A DNA stretch of 64,000 bases from Aselliscus stoliczkanus (Eukaryota; Chordata; Mammalia; Chiroptera; Hipposideridae). A program made the translations under genes and the position numbers. Shown in pieces: positions 10,613-23,000 of this stretch. The DNA lies in the NCBI GenBank assembly GCA_033961575.1, contig CM066736.1, positions 79,818,852 to 79,882,851 on the forward strand, read 5' to 3'. The notes under the pieces are model-generated. The model was not told where the DNA came from. It made no database searches and saw only the letters and a list, made by a program, of their open reading frames with translations. Position 1 is the first letter of the stretch, and every line of letters begins with the position of its first letter.

Positions 10613-11121
10613 CCACTGACTGTGATTCCTTTGTACATCCTATTAGCTCTGGACATTTGCTATACAGGATGGTGACGTGGTGGCAGAAGCACCTGAAAGT
10701 AATCAAAGAAGCGAGTTGCTCTTGCTTGAACTTGGTGTCATTGTTCTGAGCTTTTGGGCTTCAGCTGAGGATATCCTTTTCCCTTCCTTTATCTTTTTTA
10801 TAGTGCCCGTATCATGCAGACCGGATGAATGCTGAAAACAATGAGTAGACTATAGAGTGTATTTTTAAGTTGATGATAAAAAGTCTCTTGAGGCCATTGT
10901 GTAGTGAAACCATGACTGAACATTTGATGGTGGGGTTTCCCAGGAGGAAAAAGCTTAGGCGGCTACTTTCTGTAGTCGCTGCCTTTTGTAGATACTCTTC
11001 ATGTGGGGATTTTGTAAAGTTTAATTTTTCTGAACGCTGAAAGCCTTTAAAATCATGTATGAGTATAATAATAATTTATTTTAAGGCAGTCTCTGAAAAG
11101 AGAATGCTGTAGGTTTTGTTT

Positions 11122-11334
11122 CAGTGGTTCTCACAGTATGATTCACAGAAGATCCTTCATGCAAAAGGAGGAGATGCACTTTAGCATTACGTGTTAGCAT
11201 CTTGTTTGTATGTCATGCTTTTTTTTTTTAAGTAGTTTATTAATTTAACAGAGGCAACCAGGTCAACATGGTGATCGCTGATGTCTTTTGTCTCACCAGA
11301 GGGAAACAGGGATGTTCAACTTTGAGAACTATTA
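11122..11334. repeat. Possible hAT (Charlie-type) relic
   Basis: Ends in cagtggttctca on the left and ttgagaacta on the right, which could be decayed inverted termini. The body is not recognised. Confidence 0.35.
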
Positions 11335-11719
11335 GATTCTCACTTTGTACAATTTCTTTCAATAGTATTTGGAGAAAAAGGGTGGAAATAGAATCTGCTT
11401 TGTTAACTTCCATTAAATGCTAGGGGGAACCTGATGGCCTTGTAACTCTTTCACCAGTTTTGGGGGCTCTTACCCTTAAAATGCCCACAGTCAGTCAGTG
11501 CAGAATCCCTTATGAAGGGGCGGTAGTGCTGCTTACAACTGTTCAAAGACTTGTTTTTGTTGTTCACTGTTATCTGAATTCTGCTATGTTGTACATTGCG
11601 TCCTTTTATGTTCTGATCTTTCCTGGGTGTCTCATGATTTTAGAAAATGAGCATTGTTATATGTTTTATATATGTACCAACTGAAGAGAGACTTGGGGTT
11701 GAAACCTGGTTTATTTATT

Positions 11720-12100
11720 CATCTTGCCATGATCTCTCACCTGGACCTTTCAGTAGCCTTCTGTTTGCTCTGTTTTCACCCTTTTATTATCCACAGAACA
11801 GGCAGAGTGATCTCTTTAAAACATAGATCAGAACCAGCCTTAACATCCTTTTAAGGCTTCCTTCTGCTCTTACTATTGAATGTAAACTCCCTACCACGGC
11901 CTGCCCTGCCACAAGCCTCACCCCACGCCATTGCTCCTGTGTTTACCACGCTCCAGACTCTTTCTCTCCTTTCTGTTTCTACAACATTCCAAGCCCTTTC
12001 TGGCCTCTCAGCCTTTTAACTTTTGTTTTTTTCTAGAGTTTTTCCCCCTTGCTGGATCCTTCAGGCTTTATCTCCAAGCCACCTGGATGGAGAGGTCTTC
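11720..12100 (+). repeat. L2-like relic, interrupted by an LTR-like insertion
   Basis: The order of blocks (ggcttccttctgctctt, actattgaatgtaaactc, tttctggcctctcag, ggatggagaggtcttc) looks like L2. The expected continuation ccttccctgattctc reappears at about 12588, beyond the inserted element. Confidence 0.5.
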
Positions 12101-12102
12101 TG

Positions 12103-12588
12103 TGTTAGTTTCTTAGCGCTGTTATAACAAAATACCACAAACTGGGAGGCTTAAAACAACAGAAATGTATTTTCTTACAATTCTGGAGCCCAGAAGTTCA
12201 AAATCAGGTGTCAGGACAATTGGTTCAGGTCCTTTTGGGGGCCCAGAGGGAGAACCTGTTCAGTGTTCCCACTCCTGGCTTCTGGTGGTTGTGGGCAGTC
12301 CTTGGCATTCCTTGGCATGCAGCTGCATAATTCCAGTATCTCCTTCCATCATCATATGATCACTTGTCTTTTGTGCATCTGTACCTTGACATGGCATTCT
12401 CCTCCCTGTATCTGTCTTTGTGTCTCTTCTTCTAAGGAAACCAGTTACAATGGATTAAGGGCCCACCCTACTGCAGCACTACCACATTAACTAATTACAT
12501 CTTCAATGACCCTATTTCCAAATGAAGTCACATTTTGAGGGGCCAGGGAGGACATGAATTTGGGGTACACCATTTAACTCAGTACACC
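12103..12588 (-). mobile_element. MaLR/ERVL-type LTR-like element
   Basis: Starts tgttagtttcttagcgctg and runs through ataccacaaactggg and cttaaaacaacagaaa, then ends in a gacatgaatttgggg block. This resembles the reverse complement of a MaLR-type LTR. Family name uncertain. It splits an L2 relic. Confidence 0.5.
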
Positions 12589-13069
12589 TTCCCTGATTCT
12601 CAGTTTAAAGTAGGCTGCATTAGTGGAGCTGTATTTATAAACATACTCACAAGTTATTTATTTCTGGCTAGTGGTGAGCAAAGCACTTAATTAGAGTACA
12701 TTTCATGCATTGTACTCAATTCTGGGCACACCTTTCATGAGAGGGAATGTAATTGAACTAGGATGTGAACAGGGTTATGAAGATTTTAGAAACAGTGCTA
12801 TATGGTTAAGAACCAGAGCTGTTCACTTGAAGAAGAGATTTGGGGAGGTCATTGGAGCTCTTTGCAGGAGGACTATCCCTTCAGAGGAGGGGTAATACGG
12901 AAAATCAAATTATAAGTTACATACATCACAGGTCTATGCTCCTGTATGGAGAAGCATGGTTTTGCCTTTTGGGGTTTGGGGATGGGTTCGTTATCCTTGT
13001 ACGTTATACCAGATGCCAGTCTCCATCTCTCAGATATGACATGATATATAATTAAAATAGTGCTAGTAG

Positions 13070-13483
13070 GGCCGGCCGAGTGGCACATTGGTTAAGAGCT
13101 GGCTTGGGATGCTAGTGGCCCCAGTTCGGATCCCACATATGAGGGCCAGTGACACTGCCCTCTACAGCTAAGATGGTGAACAACAGCTCCACCTGGAGCT
13201 GGGCTGTGAGTCCTCGGGACAGCATAGCTGCAGCCCCTGCTGCAGTGGGCTTCCATAGGCTACAGTGAGTGGCCAGCAGCCAGCGTGAGCGGCCGTCCAG
13301 AGGCCAGCGACCGATCTGCCTCACCCGAGAAGAGCGCAATGATGATACCAACATAGGCCAGTGAAGCAATGTCCTCCACAACTAGACAGAAGAACAAAAG
13401 GGCAGCAACTTGTCTGTTCCCCTTCCCTGGTTTCCCAACGCTGTTCCCCTCCCCCAATTTCCCAATAAAATCTTTAAAAAAAA
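13070..13483 (+). mobile_element. tRNA-derived SINE, long chimeric type, full length
   Basis: Head gggccggccgagtggcaca, B-box-like agttcggatccc, gccagtgacactgccctct, a G/C-rich middle, and the tail cccaataaaatctttaaaaa. Target-site duplications are tagtgctagtag (ends 13069) and cagtgctagtag (starts 13484). The tail block ctgttcccctcccccaattt is partly doubled. Confidence 0.9.
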
Positions 13484-15329
13484 CAGTGCTAGTAGGAGAG
13501 TATTTTGCATATACTGAAGCATTCAGAACAATAGAGTATAAAGAAAGAAAAACATTAGTAAATACATCATATTATATTTAACAAAACAGGACAATATAAA
13601 CCTGTAAAGCTTTGTTTGATAATATATACCATTATGTAACTTTTATAAGGTTACCATTGAAATGCTTACATATTGTATATGACTAAATGAGTTCTGGTAA
13701 CATTTTTCATTTCGTAAAATGGAGTAACTACAACATAGTTTAAATTCCCTGGCAAGTCAACAAGCACGTTTGGCAGCATTTGTCTGGTGGAGAGGGCCTC
13801 ACTGCTCTGGGTATTCACGGCGACATGGAGATGGGGACGACCTCAACTCTCTTGCCCTCTGTCCTTCTGTCACAGCCTCTTTATGAAATTCCCATCCAGA
13901 CATTAAACTTCTCTACTTCTTCAGGTTTTGGATTTCTGGTGAAGTAAATGTATAGCTAGGCAGGTGATTGTGCCTCCAGCCTCAGCGGCCCTCTGGAGAC
14001 TTAAACATCAGTTCCTTCTTCCATGCCACACCTTTACCTCTATCTTCAAATCATTGCCACATGATGCTGTTTTACTCTCTTTTAATACATAACCTTGCCC
14101 CCTACTTCACTGATTTAAAAAACTAAGATGTTGTGTGAGAGGCATTTTACTTAGAACCCCTTCAGTTTCCTTCCTTTCCCTCTCGAAATGTAACTCCTTC
14201 TGCAACCATCTGCTTCTGGAGGAGGGGTTCCTCTCCTGTCCAAGTCAAATCCCTCCATTTGTTTTGTGGACCTTTCCTTCCTGCCTGCCTCCTCAGAATC
14301 TCCCAGCATCACAAAATCCCCGTTCCCTGGAGTCTTGGCTAGTCCCCTCTAATCACTTTTTTTCCCTTGGGCATTATACCTTTCCCATGTTTCTTCTTTC
14401 TTTATAAAACTCTGTTGTTGGAAAAATGTATTTTATACATAGATCTTAAAATCAACATTTTGCAGCACATTTAAGTTTACTGAACTCTAGTATACTCCTC
14501 AGTGAGCCGTTCTGATACACATTTTACAGGAAGCTGTCATTCACGTTAAATACTGTGCACTGGCCGAGAGCCACAGCCCTAAGTCCTTTCCAGCCCCGAA
14601 GCCGTCACCATAACCCTGTCATAAGGTCAGGTATATTTTCGGTCATGCATATCAGTGAAATGCTCATTAGTCCTTTCCTGCCCCTCTACCCAGACGCTGG
14701 CCTTTTGTCTGCATAACTGCTAGCTTGCTGTTTCTACCTCCAGCAGAGGGCATGCAGTTCCTGCTTCCTCAGCAGCCTGGATAAGGCTACACTGGTATGA
14801 ATTGGTTTTAGATTTTATGCTTGGATTCTCCCTTAGGCATGTGTTTTGTCACTGGGCACAAAGCATATATCCAACTATAGCCAGTAACAGACCCGTGCAA
14901 TAAGGAAACCTGCACAAACTGGATCTTGGGAACTTTGATCTCCGTTCTCAATGCTTTGAGTCATGCTGTTCTCTGAAGCTCTGTTGGGTCTGTTTTTATA
15001 CAGTTGCAGAGCTAGGATGTATGCATGCATTCATTCTGTCTCTACATAGTCACTGATTTTATACTATGCACCATATATTTTTCTAGGGACTGGGGTTTAG
15101 CAGTGGAAAAAACAGACAAAAGTCTCTGCCTCATTAAGGCTCTATTTCTAGTGGACCAATTTCATTCATTGTTGGTTTAGAGAGGCAATCTCAGATCAGT
15201 TAGGTATCTCTTTATAGGAAGATTTTCATATCTATGTATGGTGGCAGCCTGATGAATTTAATTTTATCTCCCATCTCTTACCCTGATAAACTATATACCT
15301 CCTGCTATAAAACAGCAGTTCTTGAATAT

Positions 15330-15560
15330 GTTTGTTATGCACAGTTTATCATGCCCCCTTTGCTTGAAATGCTCTGCTGTTTCTTGTGCCTAAAAAGTAC
15401 TTATTTTTTTTCAGGGTTCAGCTCATATGTCACCTCGTTGGTGTAGCCTTCCATGATTTTCTCAGGCTGGATAGTAACTTTCTCTACTGAGCTCTCACAG
15501 CACTTTGTATATAGAACTTAACCACATCATCATGCAATTGTTTATTAGTATGTTCATCAC
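15330..15560 (+). repeat. L2 LINE 3' relic
   Basis: gcttgaaatgctctgctgt, cagctcatatgtcacctc, gtgtagccttccatga and cacagcactttgtatat follow the L2 order. Confidence 0.7.
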
Positions 15561-15591
15561 TTTTGTTAGATTCAAAATTTGAAAGGTGGAG

Positions 15592-15782
15592 GGCAGCCTT
15601 TCAAAGCTCAGGTGGTTAGAGCGCAGTGCTCATAACACCAAGGTTGCCAGCTTGATTCCTGCATGGGCCAAGGAGCTGCTCCCTCCACAACTGAATTGAG
15701 AACAACAGCTTGACTTGGAGCTGATGGGTCCTGGAAAAGCACACTGTTCCCCAATAAAATTTCTAAAAAAACAAAAATTCTA
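15592..15782 (+). mobile_element. VES/Rhin-like tRNA-derived SINE
   Basis: A tRNA-like head (gctcaggtggttagagcgca, then aacaccaaggttgcc and ttgattcctgcatgggcc) is followed by ccctccacaactgaattga and the tail ccccaataaaatttctaaaa. Flanked by related copies of aaaatttgaaaggtgga and aaaatgtgaaaggtgga. Confidence 0.85.
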
Positions 15783-15865
15783 ACAAAATGTGAAAGGTGG
15801 AATTGTGTCTTCCTCAGTTCTCTTTCCTTAACGTCTGAATAAGTACTCAATACATATGTTTTTTC

Positions 15866-16347
15866 ATTTTTTTTTTTAAAGATTTTATTGGGGAATTGGG
15901 GGAGGAGAACAGCCAAGTTGTTCTTCAGTCTACGTTGTGGAGGGCGCCAGTCACCATCTGGCTTCCCGTCAGCAGCTCAAGGACTCTAAGTTCAAGGTGC
16001 CGAGTTCAATCTTAGTTGTAGGTGGGCGTAACCACCATTCCATGTGGGAGTCAAACCCGGAAACCTTGTTGTTAAGAGGACACGCCCTAGCCACTGAGCC
16101 ATCCGGGCGGTAGCTCAGCTCAAGGTACCGAGTTCAGTCTTAGTTGCGGGGTGGGCATAGCCCACCATCGAACAGGCAGTCTTGTTGTTACACCAGCTGA
16201 GCCATCCTGCCACCTGTTGGCAGCTCAGCGACAGCTCAGCTCAGGCGCAGCATCATTGGCCCATGTGGGAATCAAACCGGAGGCCCTGTTGTGCAGAGCT
16301 CGCGCTCTAAGCCAACTCTTAACCGACTGAGCCACTCGGCCTGTCCC
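15866..16347 (-). mobile_element. Multimeric VES/Rhin-like SINE with three tRNA-like modules
   Basis: In minus sense, three successive modules each read like a tRNA head: gagtggctcagtcggttaag, then ggatggctcagctggtg, then ggatggctcagtggctag. Each is followed by an aacaacaagg- or ggcctccgg-type B-box region. The tail is ccaataaaatctttaaaaaa. The flanking tcaatacatat near 15848 and 16349 is the likely target-site duplication. Confidence 0.85.
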
Positions 16348-16489
16348 CTCAATACATATTTTTAAATGAAAGAAAAATTAGATGTGATTTAGTGCAATAT
16401 AATTTACATATGGCTGTAGTGAAATAGAAATGTAAACACTATGTACATTATAAAATAAATCTTAAAATATAAAATATATCTTAAAGGAA

Positions 16490-16722
16490 ATTTTTTTTTT
16501 CATTGTTATTGGATAACAGTGTATTTTTTTCAGGACGCATCAGCTCCAAGTCAAGTCATTGTCCTTCAATCTAGTTGTGGAGGGCATGGCTCAGCTCCAA
16601 GTCCAGTTGCCATTTTCAGTTTAGTTTCAGGGGGGCACAGCCCACCATCCCATGCGGAAATAGAACTGGGAACCTTGTAGTTAAGGGCATGTGCTCTAAC
16701 CAACTAAGCCATCCAGCCGCCC
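16490..16722 (-). mobile_element. VES-like SINE, diverged
   Basis: Poly(T) at left, then (sense) a head ggcggctggatggcttag and ctacaaggttcccagttc. Flanked by ttaaaggaaat on both sides (about 16480 and 16724). Confidence 0.8.
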
Positions 16723-17855
16723 CTTAAAGGAAATCTTAAATGCTTACAAATCTATTTGTTAAGTATTTTATTATCCATATAGGAAAATGCACTATCCTCA
16801 TTCTGTTTTAGAGTCACTTTTCTCCTACAAGGGTAACCACTATCTTGACTTCTAAATTTTGAACCCTAACTTTAAAAAGAAGGGTGAAGAATGCCCCATT
16901 TAAATTATGTGGATATATCTTTGTTTAAAAAAGAAAGATTTAAAATAATTGGCATCTCTGTATCTCAGTGTTTTCATTTAAGAGTTCGGGCTTGAGATCT
17001 AAATTCTGTCCCTGTCCTAAAATTTTATGAATCTAGTATTTAAAACGGGTCTCTCCCACTTTACTTTTTATACAACAGCGCCATCCGATGGTATAACATT
17101 TCTCAAGATTTCTGTATTTCATAATTACAGCTGCACTTTCTCTAATTTGAGAGCTTAAGCTGTGGCCAGGTAACTCCAATGGTACAAACCTCCTGAAGCC
17201 ATCGTTTATTATGGGGTGCTTTCACAGTTGAGCCAGCAGATGATGCTTGAATCTTTGTTGAAACACTTAACGTTGTTTGATAAAACGTTATTTCTTGATT
17301 TACTGGAATGTTTTCAGTGTCCTTGAAGACAGGATATCTCCACCTCTGTTTTAACAGTAGAGCAGAGAGTATTTTAATTATACAGAATTTTGATAATTTA
17401 GAATGTGATTCATTCTTTGGGATCCACGTCCTTGGTCAGTGAAAAGCGGATTACTGAGCACTGCACAGTTATTGGAGAAGGTATTTGATTTCATTTTCCT
17501 ACCAAGTATATACTACTTTTTCAAATGTAATTTGATACTCTTGTGATGTTATTATACCAGTATTTAATTTATAATAGCTTATCATATATTTTCTTAAACA
17601 CTGGCTACTAAAATAGAACATATCTATGAAAATTGTAACATGAAGAAATATGGGAATTATAATAATACATGTAAAGGGTTCTTTAGTTGTCTAGGAGGTT
17701 TGCTCCCCTCTAATATTGGACATTTCCTGCTCCTAATTGGTGTTACTGATTTTAATACTATTGCTCTTGGTCCTAGTTTGTAAATGTTATACTAGATGCA
17801 AAAAAACAAACCAGTACGTAAGACAAACAGGAAAAAAACAAGGACAAACTTGGAT

Positions 17856-18330
17856 TGCTAGGCATGGCGGGAGGAATGAGTCGAGAGGAATGAGTCACAG
17901 GAGACCAAAACTGGTCTATTAGAATTTATTTGGCATGTTTGAGCTGTGGGAGGCTAGAAAAAACCATAAACTACCTGAGCAAAAGGGGGTATGGAGTTTT
18001 ATAGAAGGGGGCAAATGAGGCTGTTCCCCCTTCAATGCTTCAGGGGGGTTTTCAGGGCATGACCAAGCCCTTCTGTTCCACATCCTGGCCCCCAGGCCAC
18101 CGTTCTGGACCAAGAGGCCCACTGACCCTAAGCCCCTAGGAGACAAACACAAGCCAGCAGATAAAAAGTACAAAGCAAGACAAGATGGCTGTTAGGATAA
18201 AATGGTTTCTACATTCCAGACAGCTTCTCCAGGCCTAAGGCAAATACAAGCCAGCAGGTACAAGGTACAAAGCAAGACAAAATGGCTTTTAAGATAAGGT
18301 TTCTGCTCCTGGCCTAAATATTGCCTAACA
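17856..18330 (-). mobile_element. Solo LTR with internal 97-bp tandem repeat
   Basis: The 475-bp element starts tgctaggca and ends tgcctaaca on the + strand, giving the inverted TG...CA ends of an LTR. In minus sense there is a tataaaactcc box and then an AATAAA before the 3' end. Two direct repeats starting acaagccagcag at 18149 and 18246 lie in the region corresponding to U3. No internal retroviral genes are attached. Confidence 0.7.
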
Positions 18331-18418
18331 CAGATCATAATAGCTCAAAGATTAGAAATGATTCAGAATATATTTAATGAAAACATACAGGATCTAACTG
18401 CCTCCCACTTGCATGCCT

Positions 18419-18434
18419 TTTCTTTCCTCTTTCT

Positions 18435-18486
<52 letters not shown>

Positions 18487-18560
18487 TCCTTCCTTCTTTC
18501 CTTCCTTCCTTCCTTCCTTCCTTCCTTCCTTCCTTCCTTCCTTCCTTTCTTCTTCTTTTT
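18419..18560. repeat. (CTTT)n/(CTTC)n pyrimidine microsatellite
   Basis: CTTT units switch to CTTC units near 18486; about 140 bases, all pyrimidine on the + strand. Confidence 0.97.
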
Positions 18561-18794
18561 GCTTGCCTTTTCTTTAAAAAAAAGTAAAAAAAAGTTGGCC
18601 TTAACTGCTATCTAAGTTTATAGTCATGCCCCATCCCCAATGGTCCAAAATTCAGCAAGGCAAATGCTAACACTAAGACTTAATAGGAATGAGCCTTCCT
18701 AGCACTGTGGGATCAAATTATCCATCCAAAAGGTTGGTCCTCAGTGCATCCTTCAGATTGATTTATGACCAAAAGGAGAAACTGGACGGAAAAG

Positions 18795-19318
18795 GAGCCA
18801 CATGTTAAACCTGACACGCTCAGGAGACTGAAAATAACCACAGAGGATGGCGTGGAAATAAAAATTACTAACTAAGGTGGGCCATGGAGGGGAGTCACAT
18901 CTTTAGCCTGTGGTTTCCTTGACAAAGGTGGATCTTTACTGGAAGTAAGCCTATTATTATCTTTTTGCATCTAGGATAACATGCCCTTGGCATGTCAGTA
19001 ATCCTTTTCTCCTGACCAGAATCCCTCATTATGCTTGTCCCTCTGATTACCATCTCCATGTGCTGTAAAAAGTGAACTATCAACTATCCTGTACCCACCT
19101 ATGTGAAAGAAGTACCTGTACTTTTATCCAATCCAAGAGATTTCCCTGCTTTGCTTTCTCTCATCCCCTTGATCTACTACCAGTGGATGTAACCCTCCTC
19201 CTTTGATTCTACATATAAAATAATCTGCGAACTGCCATTTTGCTGAGTATTTTCTCAATTTGCTGAGATTTTGCTTCCCAGCAATTGTCGTCAGTTTGGC
19301 TCAAATAAATTCTTACAA
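18795..19318 (+). mobile_element. Old solo LTR-like element, copy 2
   Basis: Same family as 7500-8110: aaacctgacacgctcagg, ctttttgcatctaggataac, gatctactaccagtgga, tataaaataatctgc and a final ctcaaataaa. Diverged, with small gaps. No retroviral genes adjoin it. Confidence 0.6.
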
Positions 19319-19321
19319 GCT

Positions 19322-19380
19322 AAGAAAGAAAGGAGGAAGGAAGAGAAGGAGGGAAGGAGATAATAAATAAATAAATAAAT
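19322..19380. repeat. Purine-rich tract ending in (AAAT)n
   Basis: GAAA/GGAA run followed by five or six AAAT units, directly after the LTR-like element. Confidence 0.85.
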
Positions 19381-20937
19381 GTGAGGAACCACTGACTTAG
19401 AAGATTTGAACTGTATTTATTTAATAATCATTTATAAAGTCTCTGTCTTGTACAGGAGCTGTTGTGTCCTTGCCTTTCTAACTATCCATTTATAAGTATA
19501 GGAGGCTACATAGCCACACTTTTTTCCATGGTAGACTCTTGCGTATTGCCCCTTTTCTTCCTTTCCCCTTTTGTCATTTCTCTTTAAGTAAATGACTTAT
19601 TTCTAAGAGTCTCCTTTTTAAGATTAGGGGCAGGTTACCAAAAAAGTATAGAAGGAGCGAATATAATTGTCTCCTAATTGATATGGATAGAAGGTGTGTG
19701 TGATGTGTATGAAGAGCTGTGTCTTATTACAAAGAACGATGATTTCATTTGAGGGGTATATCTGAGGAAGCTTTCACCTCCCTTGTCAAAATGGAAACTA
19801 GACCTGCAAAGATTGGCAGTGAGGAGAGCATATCTGCAGGAAGGGAAGGACAGCCCTGTTTTGTACACTCTCCCCTTGCTCTTTGAGGACAGCACACTGT
19901 CCTCAAGGAGTACTGCTTTCTTTTAGTTCTTTAAGTCAAATTTAGCTTTCAGTTCTTCGTGATATCTTTAGAATACAGATAAACAAAGGTAGAACATTTA
20001 AGCAGGGCATTAATGGCCGTGATATAAAGAAGCAGAAATAAATGGGAGTCACACGTGGTCTAACTCATAAGATATGGCTTGCTCGTCCATCTTGTCCTAG
20101 CTTTGGGGCTACCACTGTGTAAGGGACAACTTACCTTACTAGGACTCCACTTGTAGACATCTACCTTTCTCTGGCTATAGACCCACGGCCTACCCAAATC
20201 CCACCTTCCTTCCTTCCAGGTTTTGGGTCCTTCTTTGACAGCTTGTATCCTTCCAAGGTGAAGGTGTTCACCCTTTCAGGAGAGATCAAGCTTACCCAGG
20301 AATGATGTCAGAACCCATTTAAGAACTCTAAAAATGTAATGCCACAATTCTAAAATTAATATGGGAACCACACATCAAATGGAAGAAAAGGGGTCTTATT
20401 TCATTCTTTCCCAATTCAGGATTAGAATTGGAAACCAGAGCATCCTTCTTCAAGGTATTTTAATTTATTGCAGGTGTGAGTCCTTTTTTTTTTTGTCCTG
20501 TATATATGTGAGTACACTTTTCATATCTTTAGTAAAATTTCAGTTATTATATATCTGGGTGCATAAATAAAATCAACTGTATACTAAGGTTTTTAAAATT
20601 AAAGACTACTCAGAGTCCATGTGATTTTGTTTTTTATCAGTGGCCTAATTAAAGAAGTTAAAAATAGTAGTAGTAAAGCAGCAATTATTAAATTAGGTAA
20701 GTGAACACACCTCCATTCCACATATTCTTCAGTATAACTATTAGTAAACGGCTGGGGAATATGTTCTTCGTTTTGCAAACTTAGGGGAGAGATACTCTAG
20801 TGTTCCTGCCCAATCTAGAGCTTCATAGTCAGCCCTAACTGCAATAGTGTGTTACTCCGACAAAGCAGACACTTTTGTCGGAGGTAGGATTGGGTAGAGG
20901 ATAGAAGCACATGAAAAAGAATTGTATTTGACTTTTA

Positions 20938-21100
20938 GTTATTACTTATGTTACCTTGGGCAAGTTATCTGACCCTTTGAACTTCAGCATCCTTATCGTA
21001 AGACTGGTGTAATTAAAGTGTCCCCAGAGGGTTACTGGGAGGATGATGAAGCGACCTGTGCAAAGCACCAGCACAGTACCAGGCACATGGTAGGTGCTTT
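20938..21100 (+). repeat. MIR relic
   Basis: cttgggcaagttatctgacc, then agcatccttatcgtaag, then accaggcacatggtaggtgc: the MIR order. Confidence 0.75.
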
Positions 21101-21954
21101 GTTATCACCTCCACTCGCCACTGCCCCTAATGCCACCAAAACTGTGCCTACCAGATGTAATGGTCTTCAGGCTTTTCTGAATGTGAACTTCATTTTCAAA
21201 TTTTAAAGTCCAAAGAATTATTTTTTGTCAAAATAAAATGTATTTAAAGGATGTTGTTTTTGCGCCTTCTTGCCTATCCATTCTCATGGATCTCTCTCGT
21301 CTGCAAGGTGAATGAGGGAAGCATCACTTGAAGTTTCTTGGACCACATTGTACAAATAAATACTGTATGTGACTTAGAGGTTTGCTTTTTGAGGTTGATC
21401 ATGCTTGTGTCGCTTTTACAGAACTATTATTTATTTTAGTTAGTTTGATAAACCAAATTGCAGAATAAGTTCCAGCTCTGCCCCTGACTTGTGACCAAGT
21501 CACTTGACCTTTGAGCCTAGTTTCTTCAGTTGAACAACACAGATCAAATGGTTTCTAAGACCCTTGTCCCCTTTTATGTTGTAGTTTATAAAATCTCTTT
21601 ATTCAGGAGCACAGAGCTGGAAATGCAGTGTAGGTCCCCATTCTCAGCAGCAGAGGGCACAGTGCCCCAGAGTGCTGGGTCATTAGGTGATGGAAACTAT
21701 ATCTATGCAGCTGGAAGTTGATGATATCCTTGGTGATAGGAAGGGAGCAAGAAAATTCTGTAATGTTTTGCAAAGGAGATTTCACTGCCTGTTTCTAGCT
21801 ATTTAATATTTAGGTGAAGCACTCAAAAAAAAAATAGGTCATCATGACATTCTGAGGGTACTTTCTGTATTTCTGTGAAGAACTTCATTATATCTTCATC
21901 TTACCCCACCTAAGCACCCTCTGCTTAGGATTGGTGTACAAATGGAATGAAGGG

Positions 21955-22150
21955 AACCTAATATTTATTGAGCACTAATTATATATCGAACTATACCTGG
22001 TACTTCAGGTGCAGTTTCTCTAATCCTCACAGCAATCCTTTGAATCGTGTTATATTCCTTATTTTATATAGGAAGACACTAGGGCTCAGAGAGGTTAAGT
22101 GACTTGCTTGAGGCCTCACAGTAGAAATTCAAGTTCAGGTCCATTAACTC
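21955..22150 (-). repeat. MIR relic
   Basis: tattgagcactaattatat, then cctcacagcaatcctttga, then gctcagagaggttaagtgac: the reverse complement of MIR. Confidence 0.75.
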
Positions 22151-22820
22151 TCAATCCTGCTTTTTTTCTATCATACCAGGGTTCCTACCCCTTTCCTCCA
22201 ATCTAAATAATTAGGGATGGTTGCTAGGAGCAAGTGTGCCCTGAGAGTGGCCACAGAGGATGCGTGACTTTCTCTGGTTTTGAAGTTCTTGTTAGCCCTT
22301 GTTTTTCTAGATGGAAGCTTTTCCTCTGGCAAGAATTTTTTGCCATTTACGTTTAACATGATATATATAAATCCATACTCATGTCTTCAAGTTTGAAACC
22401 TTTAGACTGGATTGTTGAAATGTTTTTCTTTGTGGGATACTTTTAAGGGTACAGCCATATCTCCTTTTATAAGAAGGCTAGGTTCTAAAGTCGGTGGGTA
22501 AGATGAAAATCAATATGGCAAAATTATCTTTGAAAATCCTACAGAAAGGCATCTTGTTAGAGAGCCATGTACTTCCTTTCCTTAAGTTCTGTACAGCCAA
22601 GCTTTCCTCCCCTATTGAAGTAGATCATGCTTTTTCCTGTTCAGTTTCAGATGATTCAGTTGGCTTGTATTTGGGGGTGATATTGGGTGGTAATTCACAT
22701 CTTTAAACACCATAGTCTCATTTAGCATGGTGAGATGCTTACAGTATAAGAGGTATTCTAAAACCTAGATCAAAACAAGGAATAGTGGGTTCATGTCTTA
22801 TTTGGGGGCTTCTGCTAACT

Positions 22821-23000
22821 CAGTGGTTCTCAAAACCAGCTGTGCACCAGAATTACTGGAGGGCTTGTTAAAGTCCAGATCCCTGGGTTCTACTCCCACA
22901 GTTTCTGAGTCAGTAAGTCTGGGATTCAGCCAGAGAATTTGCATTTCTAACAGCTTCTGAGGTGAGGCTGTTCCTCCAGGGACCTCACATGGAGAACAAC
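22821..23000 (+). mobile_element. MER5-type hAT-Charlie relic
   Basis: Starts cagtggttctcaaaaccagc and gtgcaccagaattactgg, continues with gggattcagccagagaattt, and ends near ggagaacaac, as in the MER5 group. Confidence 0.7.

Noticed and set aside
18358..18615. Phe/Leu/Ser-rich open frame (also at 7048-7248 and 31504-31789)
   Set aside because: These are translations of CTTT, CTTC and TTTTA microsatellites, not proteins.
7500..19318. A single provirus bounded by the two related LTRs
   Set aside because: The interval contains SINEs, a mariner, L2 and an unrelated LTR but no retroviral genes, and the LTRs are too different.
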